A DNA stretch of 44,771 nt, taken from Mucilaginibacter sp. UBA5151 (lineage in GTDB: Bacteria; Bacteroidota; Bacteroidia; Sphingobacteriales; Sphingobacteriaceae). The notes beneath the pieces were generated by a model. The model was given only the letters and a program-made list of their open reading frames with translations, searched no databases and was not told the DNA's origin. Below, piece by piece: positions 16,955-24,332 of this stretch. Within the stretch, counting starts at the first letter, position 1. Every line of letters begins with the position of its first letter. The position numbers and the translations under genes were made by a program. The DNA is taken from NCBI GenBank assembly GCA_002413785.1, contig DHXR01000069.1:1-44771 (forward strand), in the 5' to 3' direction.

Positions 16955-17385
16955 ATTTGGTAGTTGATACTAATATTGTATTTAGTACCCTGCTAAATCC
17001 ACATTCCGCTATCGGCGAAATACTGATGAATATACAGGATGACTTCACATTCTTTGCGCCCGAACTTCTCAAAGAAGAACTAAAAAGGTACGAGCCAAAA
17101 ATTGCCGTTTATTCTAAATTGAGACCCCAAGACTTAATCAAAATAGAATCACTTGTTCTATCTGCAATAAATTTTGTTTCTGAAGAATTAATCAGTGAAC
17201 ACTCATGGCATCAGGCAATCGCCCTGACAAAGGACGTTGATGAAGATGATACGCCCTTTGTAGCACTTGGGATTGAACTTGACGCAAAATTGTGGACAGG
17301 TGATAAAATTCTTTCCAAAGGCTTGGCCAAAAAGGGTGTAAATCTTACTATTACAACAGCAGATCTGAAGAAAATTGTTAAATAA
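16951..17385 (+). CDS. PIN-domain ribonuclease toxin
   Basis: A 144-residue putative toxin of the PIN (VapC-like) nuclease superfamily, expected to cleave RNA with Mg2+ or Mn2+. The first acidic ligand is D6 in VVDTNIV. FFAPELLKEELKRYEPKI supplies a conserved Glu, DVDEDDTPFVALGIELDAKL the central Asp cluster, and LWTGDKILSKGL the last Asp. The GTG start at 16951 overlaps the antitoxin stop. The three-acid core appears complete, so the toxin is probably active. The subfamily resembles the longer PIN toxins annotated as putative toxin component of TA systems rather than classical 130-residue VapC. Confidence 0.92.
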   Translation: MNLVVDTNIVFSTLLNPHSAIGEILMNIQDDFTFFAPELLKEELKRYEPKIAVYSKLRPQDLIKIESLVLSAINFVSEELISEHSWHQAIALTKDVDEDDTPFVALGIELDAKLWTGDKILSKGLAKKGVNLTITTADLKKIVK

Positions 17386-17424
17386 AAGGTTCAGAATCTG
17401 GTTTATCCCACTATATTTACTTCC

Positions 17425-17658
17425 GTGGAAAACGTTACCCCCGACTCAAAAATACTTATCGAAATCGTAAAAAGTCAAATGCCCTTTGGTAAATATAAAG
17501 GGACTTTGCTTTGCGATTTGCCTGTATATTACCTGGAGTGGCTGCATAACAAAGGGTTTCCGCCGGGGAAATTAGGCATGCAACTCGGAACAGTTTACGA
17601 AATAAAGATCAACGGTTTAAACGCTATATTAACCCACGTGAAACAGTCGTTGAAGTGA
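17425..17658 (+). CDS. DUF3820 family protein
   Basis: A 77-residue soluble protein starting with GTG. The core MPFGKYKGTLLCDLPVYYLEWLHNKGFPPGKLG is the signature of DUF3820, a family sometimes linked to quorum-regulated virulence factors or exonuclease-related domains. Molecular function is unknown. It stands alone, 39 bases after the PIN toxin gene, and could be cotranscribed with it. An inverted word-repeat array begins right after its stop codon. Confidence 0.88.
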   Translation: MENVTPDSKILIEIVKSQMPFGKYKGTLLCDLPVYYLEWLHNKGFPPGKLGMQLGTVYEIKINGLNAILTHVKQSLK

Positions 17659-17806
17659 GGTGTTGGTTGGTAAAGGTTTTAATAGGTTGTAGAGGTTGTA
17701 AGGGTTGAAAAGGTTGTAAGGGTTGAAAAGAAATTAGTTATTTAACCTCTACAACCTATTACAACCTCTACAACTTCTGCAACATTCATATATTTAATCA
17801 CAAACT
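17659..17806. repeat. Inverted word-array locus (GGTTGTAA / CAACCTCTA type)
   Basis: Directly after the DUF3820 stop, one arm repeats GGTTGTAAGGGTTGAAAA twice after GGTTGTAGA. After a short AT-rich loop, the other arm carries CAACCTCTACAACCTATTAC and a further CAACCTCTACAACTTC in inverse orientation. The array runs to within ten bases of the msrA start, so it forms the whole intergenic space and can fold as a long imperfect hairpin. Confidence 0.8.
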
Positions 17807-17816
17807 TTAAACTGAT

Positions 17817-18464
17817 ATGAAACGAATTATTTTATATGCAGCCTGCTCCATATTATTTGCCGGATGTGCTATGGGGCAAACTGGCGACAATGATTATGCA
17901 GCATTGCCAAAACCGGCGGCAGTGGAGGCCGTAGCTACTTTTGGCGGCGGTTGTTTCTGGAGCATGAGCGAGGCCATGTCCGAATTAAAGGGCATCAATA
18001 AAGTGGTTTCGGGCTATGCTGGCGGCACAACGATCAGGCCTTCTTACGAGGACGTAGGCACACGCACTACAGGCCATGCTGAATGTGTACAGATCTATTA
18101 TAACCCGAAAGAAATTAGTTTTACCACTTTAGCAACCGCTTTCTTTTTTGCCCATAACCCAACCGAACTTAACTACCAGGGTCCCGATGAAGGTACAGAT
18201 TATCGCTCCATCGCATTTTACCGTACCCCCGAAGAAAGAATTATTTTAATGGATGTGATTAAAAAGATCAACTCAGAAAAGCATTACCACGAAGCCATTG
18301 TAACACAGGTTGTTCCGTTCAAAGTATTTTACCCTGCTGAGAAATACCATCAGGGCTATTACCGGCTGCATGGCGACCAGCCGTATATCGCCGGTGTATC
18401 TGAACCTAAAGTAATGAAGTTCAGAAAAGCGATGAAAGCGGAATTGAAACCGGAGTTTCGGTGA
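17817..18464 (+). CDS. msrA: Peptide-methionine (S)-S-oxide reductase, lipoprotein form
   Basis: Repairs oxidised methionine in proteins. The 215-residue protein starts with a lipoprotein signal (LFAGC, lipidated C17), so it acts in the periplasm or at the outer membrane. The catalytic Cys is C46 in FGGGCFW. The family Glu is in TTGHAECVQIYYNP, and the GPDEGTDYRS segment supplies the later Asp and Tyr. Two deviations are seen: the Glu of the usual GCFWxxE is Ser here (GCFWSMSEA), and HDPT is HNPT. C-terminal YHQGYYRLHG is typical. No MsrB domain is fused. The gene stands alone behind a word-array locus. Confidence 0.95.
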   Translation: MKRIILYAACSILFAGCAMGQTGDNDYAALPKPAAVEAVATFGGGCFWSMSEAMSELKGINKVVSGYAGGTTIRPSYEDVGTRTTGHAECVQIYYNPKEISFTTLATAFFFAHNPTELNYQGPDEGTDYRSIAFYRTPEERIILMDVIKKINSEKHYHEAIVTQVVPFKVFYPAEKYHQGYYRLHGDQPYIAGVSEPKVMKFRKAMKAELKPEFR

Positions 18465-18526
18465 GAAGGGTGCGAAAGTCGGTAAAGCCCCGAAGATTTG
18501 ATGGAAAGAAAAGCATGCCATTTTGG

Positions 18527-18637
18527 TTATTTTTCATAAATATCTTTTCTGTGCCCCAGCGTAATAATGTCTATGATAAGTTCACTATCAAAAATATCGT
18601 AGATAATCCGGTAGTTGCCAACCCTTATCCTGTAGTC
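18527..18637 (-). pseudogene. C-terminal remnant of a RelE/ParE-type toxin
   Basis: The minus strand encodes 36 residues, DYRIRVGNYRIIYDIFDSEL followed by IIDIITLGHRKDIYEK and a stop. This is the C-terminal half of a RelE/ParE toxin, including the RxGxYRIIY strand and the HRxxxY tail. Intact members have about 50 more residues. Here the frame runs upstream only into the last codons of the antitoxin, through a run of eight A's, and then meets a stop with no start codon. A deletion has therefore fused the antitoxin end to the toxin end. Confidence 0.78.
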
Positions 18638-18842
18638 AGCCTTTTTTTTGTTTTCTGTTTTTCAGGTAATCAGAAAACAAAATGCGTTTGCCCGTATCAT
18701 TCTTTTTGGCTTCGTCATAAAGGCGGACATCTTCTATATCTTCCAACTCCTCCATTATCGTATCGAATTCTTTGGCAGTGAGCACCACAAACGATTTATT
18801 GCCGTCAGCATCTTTAATATATTGCGGGTGTACTGTAAGCAT
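18636..18842 (-). CDS. Orphan RelB/Phd-like antitoxin
   Basis: A 68-residue small acidic antitoxin with the typical opening DADGNKSFVVLTAKEFDTIM and the helical EELEDIEDVRLYDEAKK, ending near FSDYLKNRKQKKG. The terminal QKKG lies at the deletion joint with the toxin remnant, so the native C-terminus may have been slightly different. Because the toxin gene downstream lacks its first half, the antitoxin is an orphan. It may persist as a repressor of its own promoter or as protection against related toxins. It is convergent to msrA. Confidence 0.82.
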   Translation of the reverse strand: MLTVHPQYIKDADGNKSFVVLTAKEFDTIMEELEDIEDVRLYDEAKKNDTGKRILFSDYLKNRKQKKG

Positions 18843-18900
18843 AAGGGTTATTTATCCAAATATAGGAGAATTTTATTTTATGAAAAACCTGGGCTACAGT

Positions 18901-20151
18901 TTACTCAACCGTAGCCCTCAGCATTAGCGCCCCAACAGTTACATTAGTTCTGCTGTCAATAATTATGGCGCCGCCGTTTGCTTTATTGTTTTGATAAAGG
19001 TCGAAAGCTAAAGGCTCGGCGGTTTTTATTACGATACGGCCAATGTCATTCAGCTTAAAATCTTCATTGTATTCTTTTTCCAGCGTGTTGATGTTCACTT
19101 TGTACAGTGTTTCCTGTATGCGGCAACGGGTTACCTTGCTGTTGTGCTGTATAAAATAGGTAAGGGAGGTATCCAATGCACGGGTATCCATCCAGCACAG
19201 GTCGGCTTCAATCAGCTGCGATACTTCGGGTTGGTATTGCGAATTTACCAGTACATCCCCGCGGCTGATATCAATTTCATCCTTTAAATGGATGGTTACC
19301 GACATCCCTGCAAAAGCTTCTGCCGGTTCTTCATCAAGCAGTTCAATTTTATCAATGGTGGAACTGAATCCCGATGGCAACACAGTCACTTTATCATTTA
19401 CCTTAAATGATCCGCTGGATACCCGGCCCGCATAGCCGCGGTAATCATGCAATTCTTCAGTCTGCGGGCGGATCACCCACTGAACCGGGAAACGGGCATG
19501 AGCTGTGCTGTCATCAACTTCTATATCCACGTTTTCAAGGAAATGCAATAAACTATCACCTTTATACCAGTTGATGTTTATGGAAGGATAAACAATATTA
19601 TCGCCTTTTAAAGCGCTTACCGGTATGTAGTTTACGTTTTTTAGTCCAACTTTAGCTGCCAGGGTTTTATAATCACTAACAATTTTATCATAAACCTCTT
19701 CGCTGTAATCAACCATATCCATTTTATTGATACAAACCACAACCTGGGGTAAACCCAAAAGCGCCACCAAAAATGAATGGCGGATGGTTTGCTCAATAAC
19801 ACCTTTTCGGGCATCAATTAAAATGATGGCCAAATTAGCATTTGAAGCCCCGGTAACCATGTTGCGGGTATATTGTATATGACCCGGGGTATCAGCAATA
19901 ATAAATTTGCGTTTATCCGTTTGAAAGTATTTGTAAGCTACGTCGATAGTAATGCCCTGTTCGCGTTCGGCTTTCAGACCATCTGTTAATATCGCAAGGT
20001 CAATGCTGCCATCATCGTTTTTACGATTGGAGCGGTGCAGCGCTTCCAGCTGATCGGCTAAGATCGATTCGCTATCGTACAATAACCTGCCTATCAGGGT
20101 ACTTTTACCATCATCAACACTACCGGCAGTTAAAAATTTTAATATATCCAT
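18901..20151 (-). CDS. cysN: Sulfate adenylyltransferase subunit 1 (GTPase)
   Basis: The GTP-hydrolysing subunit that drives formation of adenosine 5'-phosphosulfate from sulfate and ATP together with CysD. The 416-residue protein has the translation-factor G-domain: P-loop GSVDDGKS at 10-17, the switch region around REQGITID, DTPGH, and NKMD. Elongation-factor-like beta-barrels follow (GYAGRVSSGSFKVNDKVTVL). It is the last gene of the sulfate assimilation operon, separated from cysD by a 160-base TTTCGGA word array. There is no fused APS kinase domain (CysC), consistent with direct use of APS by the CysH enzyme here. Confidence 0.96.
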   Translation of the reverse strand: MDILKFLTAGSVDDGKSTLIGRLLYDSESILADQLEALHRSNRKNDDGSIDLAILTDGLKAEREQGITIDVAYKYFQTDKRKFIIADTPGHIQYTRNMVTGASNANLAIILIDARKGVIEQTIRHSFLVALLGLPQVVVCINKMDMVDYSEEVYDKIVSDYKTLAAKVGLKNVNYIPVSALKGDNIVYPSININWYKGDSLLHFLENVDIEVDDSTAHARFPVQWVIRPQTEELHDYRGYAGRVSSGSFKVNDKVTVLPSGFSSTIDKIELLDEEPAEAFAGMSVTIHLKDEIDISRGDVLVNSQYQPEVSQLIEADLCWMDTRALDTSLTYFIQHNSKVTRCRIQETLYKVNINTLEKEYNEDFKLNDIGRIVIKTAEPLAFDLYQNNKANGGAIIIDSRTNVTVGALMLRATVE

Positions 20152-20156
20152 TTTTT

Positions 20157-20313
20157 TATTTCGGATTTCGGATTTTCGATTTCGAATTTGTTTTTATTTC
20201 GGATTTTTCATTTTTCGTTTTTGCTGATTTTTTCAGCGGTGCTCAAGGGCTTTGCCGTTTCGGGTTTCTTTTATTATTTAAATCCGAAATCGGACATCCG
20301 AAATCCGAAATCA
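20157..20313. repeat. Inverted word-array locus (TTTCGGA type) between cysD and cysN
   Basis: Arms of repeated TTTCGGA/TCCGAAA words flank a T-rich middle: TTTCGGATTTCGGATTTTCG near 20160 and ATCCGAAATCCGAAATCA at 20296-20313. The right arm ends exactly with the TCA that is the complement of the cysD TGA stop. The same word and the same junction with a stop codon recur at 36811-36941. Confidence 0.82.
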
Positions 20314-21213
20314 AAAGTATCCTCCTTTTTTGCGGTCTTCCATAGCGGCTTCGCTTACTTTGTCGTCCATGCGGGCGCCGCGTTCGCTTATTTTGGAAGC
20401 GCTTATTTCTTCAATAATATCATCAATGTGAAAAGCATACGATTCTACGGCCGCAGTGCAGGTCATATCGCCTACAGTGCGGAAACGTACATTCCGGCTT
20501 TCAATAATATCCTCCTCATCCATATTAAGGAAAGGGGAGGCTGCCATTAACTGACCGTTACGGGTAATTACTTCGCGCTTGTGCGCGAAATAAATGGATG
20601 GCAGTTCAATTTTTTCTCTTCGGATGTAATTCCAAACGTCAAGCTCCGTCCAGTTGCTGATGGGGAATACCCTTACATTTTCGCCTTTATGGATTTTGCC
20701 GTTAAATATATTCCACAACTCGGGGCGCTGGCGTTTGGGGTCCCATTGGCCAAATTCATCCCTTACCGAGAAGATACGTTCCTTAGCCCTCGCTTTTTCC
20801 TCATCCCTGCGCGCACCGCCGATACAGGCGTCAAACTGGTGTTTGGCAATTGTATCCAGCAAGGTTACCGTTTGCAACGCATTACGACTCGCGTTTTTGC
20901 CTTTTTGCTCCACCACTTTACCTTCGTCGATAGAATCCTGCACATGGCCGATGATCAGCTTTTCGCCGAGGCGTTTTACCATTGCATCCCGGTATTCAAT
21001 GGTTTCAATAAAGTTATGGCCTGTGTCGATATGTACGAGCGGGAACGGGAATTTACCCGGCCTGAATGCCTTTTCGGCCAAACGTACCAATGTTATAGAA
21101 TCTTTCCCTCCCGAAAACAACAGGGCAGGTTTTTCAAACTGACCGGCTACTTCACGCAGGATATAAATGGCTTCCGCCTCCAACTCATCTAAATAATCCA
21201 GCTGATGCTTCAT
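20311..21213 (-). CDS. cysD: Sulfate adenylyltransferase subunit 2
   Basis: The catalytic ATP sulfurylase subunit, forming APS with CysN. The 300-residue protein has the PP-loop SGGKDS at 34-39 and the family segments HIDTGHNFIETIEYRD, RRDEEKARAKERIFS and the C-terminal DDKVSEAAMEDRKKGGYF. Length matches E. coli CysD (302). It sits between cysH upstream and cysN downstream on the minus strand. Both flanking spaces are filled with word-array repeats, so the genes are probably transcribed together through these hairpins. Confidence 0.97.
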   Translation of the reverse strand: MKHQLDYLDELEAEAIYILREVAGQFEKPALLFSGGKDSITLVRLAEKAFRPGKFPFPLVHIDTGHNFIETIEYRDAMVKRLGEKLIIGHVQDSIDEGKVVEQKGKNASRNALQTVTLLDTIAKHQFDACIGGARRDEEKARAKERIFSVRDEFGQWDPKRQRPELWNIFNGKIHKGENVRVFPISNWTELDVWNYIRREKIELPSIYFAHKREVITRNGQLMAASPFLNMDEEDIIESRNVRFRTVGDMTCTAAVESYAFHIDDIIEEISASKISERGARMDDKVSEAAMEDRKKGGYF

Positions 21214-21218
21214 TTTTA

Positions 21219-21348
21219 ACTAATTATTGAATTATTGAATTATTGAATTATTGATTGGAAGCCCTTATTTTCTCAATCACTAATTCACTAATTCAATAAT
21301 TCGTACTTATTTTCTCAATCACTAATTCACTAATTCAATAATTCGTAC
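21219..21348. repeat. Inverted word-array locus (TGAATTA type) with a 42-bp tandem duplication
   Basis: The left arm repeats TTGAATTA four times (about 21223-21254). The right half has the inverse words AATTCACTAATTCAATAATTC. The right half is itself a perfect tandem duplication with a period of 42 (21265-21306 and 21307-21348). On the minus strand the array begins at the cysH stop codon. The arms match those flanking the four-helix bundle gene at 33197-33684, but here no gene is enclosed. Confidence 0.85.
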
Positions 21349-22053
21349 TTACTTCACCTCATGTAAACCACATTCCTTTTTCGACTGGTCTTCCCACCAC
21401 CACCGGCCTGCCCTGAAATCTTCCCCGGGTTGTACCGCCCTGGTGCAGGGCGCGCAGCCGATGCTTGGGAAACCTCTGTCGTGCAGGGTATTATAAGGTA
21501 TATTGTATTTTTTTATGTATTCTTTTACTTCATCCAAAGTCCAGCTATAAATGGGGTGGAACTTTACAAGTTGATGCGGTTCATCCCATTCCACATGCTC
21601 CATAAACTGCCTGTTGGCCGATTGTTCGGCCCTTATGCCGGTGATCCAGCATTCATTCCCTTCCAATGCACGGTTTAAAGGTTCAATTTTACGGATTCCG
21701 CAGCATTCTTTTCTGTTTTCTACAGATTCATAAAAACTATTTGGCCCTTTTGCATTTACCATTTTCTCAAGCAGTTCATGCTGTGGGTAATATGCATGAA
21801 TTGGCTTGCCGTATATTTCCATGGTTCTGTTCCAAACATAGTAAGTTTCGGGGAACAGCCTGCCGGTTTCGAGTGTGAAAACTTTTATGGGCAGGTTGTT
21901 GGCAAATATTATATGCGTGATCACCTGGTCTTCCCATCCGAAACTGGTTGAAAAAACAATTTTATCCCTGAATATGTCGGATACCAGGGTTAGGGCTTCA
22001 ACCGGCCCAAGCCCCTCAGTTTCTTTTTTTATTTTTTCTGCTAAATCACTCAT
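21349..22053 (-). CDS. cysH: Adenylylsulfate (APS) reductase, 4Fe-4S type
   Basis: Reduces APS to sulfite using thioredoxin. The 234-residue protein has the PP-loop-like region STSFGWEDQVI near 35-45 and the C-terminal catalytic Cys C228 in KKECGLH. Two extra pairs, C117-C118 (KECCGIRK) and C200/C203 (GCAPCTR), are the ligands of a 4Fe-4S cluster. They mark it as an assimilatory APS reductase rather than a PAPS reductase. That agrees with the absence of an APS kinase domain in the operon. It lies between the siroheme synthase-TauE fusion and cysD. Confidence 0.95.
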   Translation of the reverse strand: MSDLAEKIKKETEGLGPVEALTLVSDIFRDKIVFSTSFGWEDQVITHIIFANNLPIKVFTLETGRLFPETYYVWNRTMEIYGKPIHAYYPQHELLEKMVNAKGPNSFYESVENRKECCGIRKIEPLNRALEGNECWITGIRAEQSANRQFMEHVEWDEPHQLVKFHPIYSWTLDEVKEYIKKYNIPYNTLHDRGFPSIGCAPCTRAVQPGEDFRAGRWWWEDQSKKECGLHEVK

Positions 22054-22057
22054 TTTA

Positions 22058-23563
22058 TTAATGTTTCCCTAAAAAAATGCCGATACTCCTAATGCTAATA
22101 AATATTACTATTACGGCTACTGATATCATAATGGCTTTTGCAGATATCCGGTTTGATATTTTCGCTGCAATGGGCGATGCTATGGCGCTCCCAACTACCA
22201 ACCCGGCAACAGCTTCCCAGTGGTGGCTGTTAAGCATCGCAAAAAAGGTTAATGAACTCATCAGGGCTATAAAAAACCGTGACAGTTTTACCGTACCCAA
22301 TGAAAAACGCGGATGCCTGCCGCCTGCTATCAATGTTGATAACACAATTGATCCCCATCCGCCGCCGCCAACGGCATCAATAAAGCCGCCGCCTAAACCT
22401 AATAGAGGGATTCTTTTTATTTTTTCGGATGATTTTTTTACGCCGGTTTTAAATGCTTTTGAAAGGATAACAATTCCTAATATTAAAGTATATAATGATA
22501 CAACAGGCTTGGTATATTGGCTGTAATGCTCTAATGACGATAGGAGGTAAGCGCCGCTTACCGCGCCAATAATGCCGGGGATTAATAGTAGTTTAAATAA
22601 CTTCCAGTTGATATTGCCCATTCGGTAATGCATCCAGCCGGCAATGCCGTTGCTCATAATTTCAGATAAATGCACCCCCATACTTGCCGAAGCCGGCGGA
22701 ATTCCCATTGATAAAGAGAACGTTGTGGAAGTTACGCCATACGACATGCCGATAGCGCCGTCAATTAAAGCGAATACAAAACCTGCCCCGAGGAAGTAAT
22801 AAAATTTGGGGTCTATTCCCTGAACATAGGTACGGAAGTCTGGTTGCCTGAACCATAAGGCCGTTGCGGCTATTATAATGGATAACACTATAGAACCCCA
22901 GATCAGCCAGATAAAGTTCTTTTTCAGGGGTTGTTTTGGCTCAACCAAAACGGAAGTTAGCGCGTTAAGCTTTTGGACCTTATAAGCGAAATCACCGTTC
23001 AACGAATTGCGGAGCGCGCTAACTTGCTGTAACGTATCATCCAGCTCATCGGGTAAGCCCTCATTTAAAACTTCTTTTAAGCGTTTGGCTATGGTTGGCG
23101 ATTTTCCGTTGGTTGAAATTGCGATTTTAAGGTCACCTTTTTGAACAATGGAACTCAAATAAAAATCACAAAGTTCGGGCTTGTCGGCTATGTTGATAAG
23201 CAATTTGCGGTCATGCGCCGATTGGCGGATGAAATTATTCAGTTTACCGTCATTTGTCGCAGCTATAACCAGGTCGGCACTGTTCAGGTCGTTGTCGGAA
23301 AAAGTTTTTTGCACAATCTTCAGACCTTTATATTTTGCTGCCAAAACGCGGACTTCCTGCAAAATGGATAATGCAATAACAGTCACCCTTGCATCCGGGC
23401 TGTTGTGTAAAATGGCAGTCAGCTTTTCAAGGCCTACATTACCTGCACCAATAAGCACCGTATGCAATTCATTCAATTTTAAAAAAACGGGAAACAATGG
23501 ATTGCCGTCCGCCTTTTCAGTTTGAATACTGCTTATAACGTTATCCTTCGGCAACAATGGCAT
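22058..23563 (-). CDS. Fusion: precorrin-2 dehydrogenase/ferrochelatase domain plus TauE/SafE transporter
   Basis: A 501-residue two-part protein. Residues 1 to about 200 are the Met8/CysG-N siroheme synthase domain: the NAD-binding GAGNVGLEK starts at 39, DLVIAATNDGKLNNFI follows, and STNGKSPTIAKRLKEVL is the dimerisation part. Residues from about 215 form at least eight membrane helices of the TauE/SafE sulfite exporter family (FALIDGAIGMSYGVTSTTFS and the repeated half GLGGGFIDAVGGGGWGSIVL). The first part makes siroheme for the sulfite reductase encoded two genes upstream. The second may export excess sulfite or import a sulfur compound. Its start overlaps cobA by 23 bases, so expression is coupled. 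Confidence 0.94.
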   Translation of the reverse strand: MPLLPKDNVISSIQTEKADGNPLFPVFLKLNELHTVLIGAGNVGLEKLTAILHNSPDARVTVIALSILQEVRVLAAKYKGLKIVQKTFSDNDLNSADLVIAATNDGKLNNFIRQSAHDRKLLINIADKPELCDFYLSSIVQKGDLKIAISTNGKSPTIAKRLKEVLNEGLPDELDDTLQQVSALRNSLNGDFAYKVQKLNALTSVLVEPKQPLKKNFIWLIWGSIVLSIIIAATALWFRQPDFRTYVQGIDPKFYYFLGAGFVFALIDGAIGMSYGVTSTTFSLSMGIPPASASMGVHLSEIMSNGIAGWMHYRMGNINWKLFKLLLIPGIIGAVSGAYLLSSLEHYSQYTKPVVSLYTLILGIVILSKAFKTGVKKSSEKIKRIPLLGLGGGFIDAVGGGGWGSIVLSTLIAGGRHPRFSLGTVKLSRFFIALMSSLTFFAMLNSHHWEAVAGLVVGSAIASPIAAKISNRISAKAIMISVAVIVIFISIRSIGIFLGKH

Positions 23564-24332
23564 AAAATTCTTTAATTGATTGAAAATCCGGATGCAAAGA
23601 TACCACTTCGCCGAAAATAATCAGGGCCGGTGAACTGATCTTCTTTTCTTCAACAACCTCAACTATGGTATCAACAATGCCGATAGCCATTTTTTCGTTT
23701 ATGGTTGAACCGCTTTGAATTACTGCTACCGGGAGCTTGTTTTTGCCTTCTTTTTTAAATATTTCTGTAATTTCCGCCAGCTTGTGCAGGCCCATTAAAA
23801 TAATTACGGTGGCTTTTGTGCGGGCAGCCTCGTAAACATCGTTTGATACTTTACCGCTGGCTGTAGTGCCGGTTACCACCCAAAAACTTTCGCTTAAGCC
23901 CCGATGGGTTACCGGGATATTTTGCATTGCCGGTACGCCAATCGAACTCGATATGCCGGGTATCACCTGTGCCGGTATGCTGTAAGATGCTGCATAATCC
24001 AGCTCTTCAAAGCCGCGTCCGAAAACAAACGGGTCGCCGCCTTTCAGGCGTACCACGTGGCCGTAATTGATGGCGTAATCAATCATCAGTTTATTAACTG
24101 CATCCTGCGAGTAGGAGTGGTCGCCTGAACGTTTGCCCACATATACTTTTACCGCGTGTTCGGGTGCAAATTCCAATAGTTCCTCATTCACCAGCGCATC
24201 ATACAGTACCACATCAGCGGATTTGAGCGCTTTAATACCTTTGATGGTGATCAGGTCGGCATCGCCGGGACCAGCGCCAACAAGGGTTATACGCGGTTCT
24301 TTTACGGTTTTTTCAGTTGATGTTACGATCAT
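23541..24332 (-). CDS. cobA: Uroporphyrinogen-III C-methyltransferase
   Basis: Adds two methyl groups from S-adenosylmethionine to uroporphyrinogen III, giving precorrin-2, the precursor of siroheme. The 263-residue protein shows the standard GAGPGDADLITIKGIKAL opening, VVLYDALVNEELL, VRLKGGDPFVFGRGFEEL and PGISSSIGVPAMQNIPVTHR. It overlaps the sulfite reductase gene by four bases upstream and the siroheme synthase-TauE fusion by 23 bases downstream. This overlap makes a tight cofactor-enzyme unit. Together with the next gene's N-terminal domain it supplies all steps of siroheme synthesis normally carried by E. coli CysG. Confidence 0.96.
   Translation of the reverse strand: MIVTSTEKTVKEPRITLVGAGPGDADLITIKGIKALKSADVVLYDALVNEELLEFAPEHAVKVYVGKRSGDHSYSQDAVNKLMIDYAINYGHVVRLKGGDPFVFGRGFEELDYAASYSIPAQVIPGISSSIGVPAMQNIPVTHRGLSESFWVVTGTTASGKVSNDVYEAARTKATVIILMGLHKLAEITEIFKKEGKNKLPVAVIQSGSTINEKMAIGIVDTIVEVVEEKKISSPALIIFGEVVSLHPDFQSIKEFYAIVAEG

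Noticed and set aside
18461..18781. 106-codon plus-strand frame after msrA
   Set aside because: It is antisense to the antitoxin and the toxin remnant, whose protein similarity is clear.
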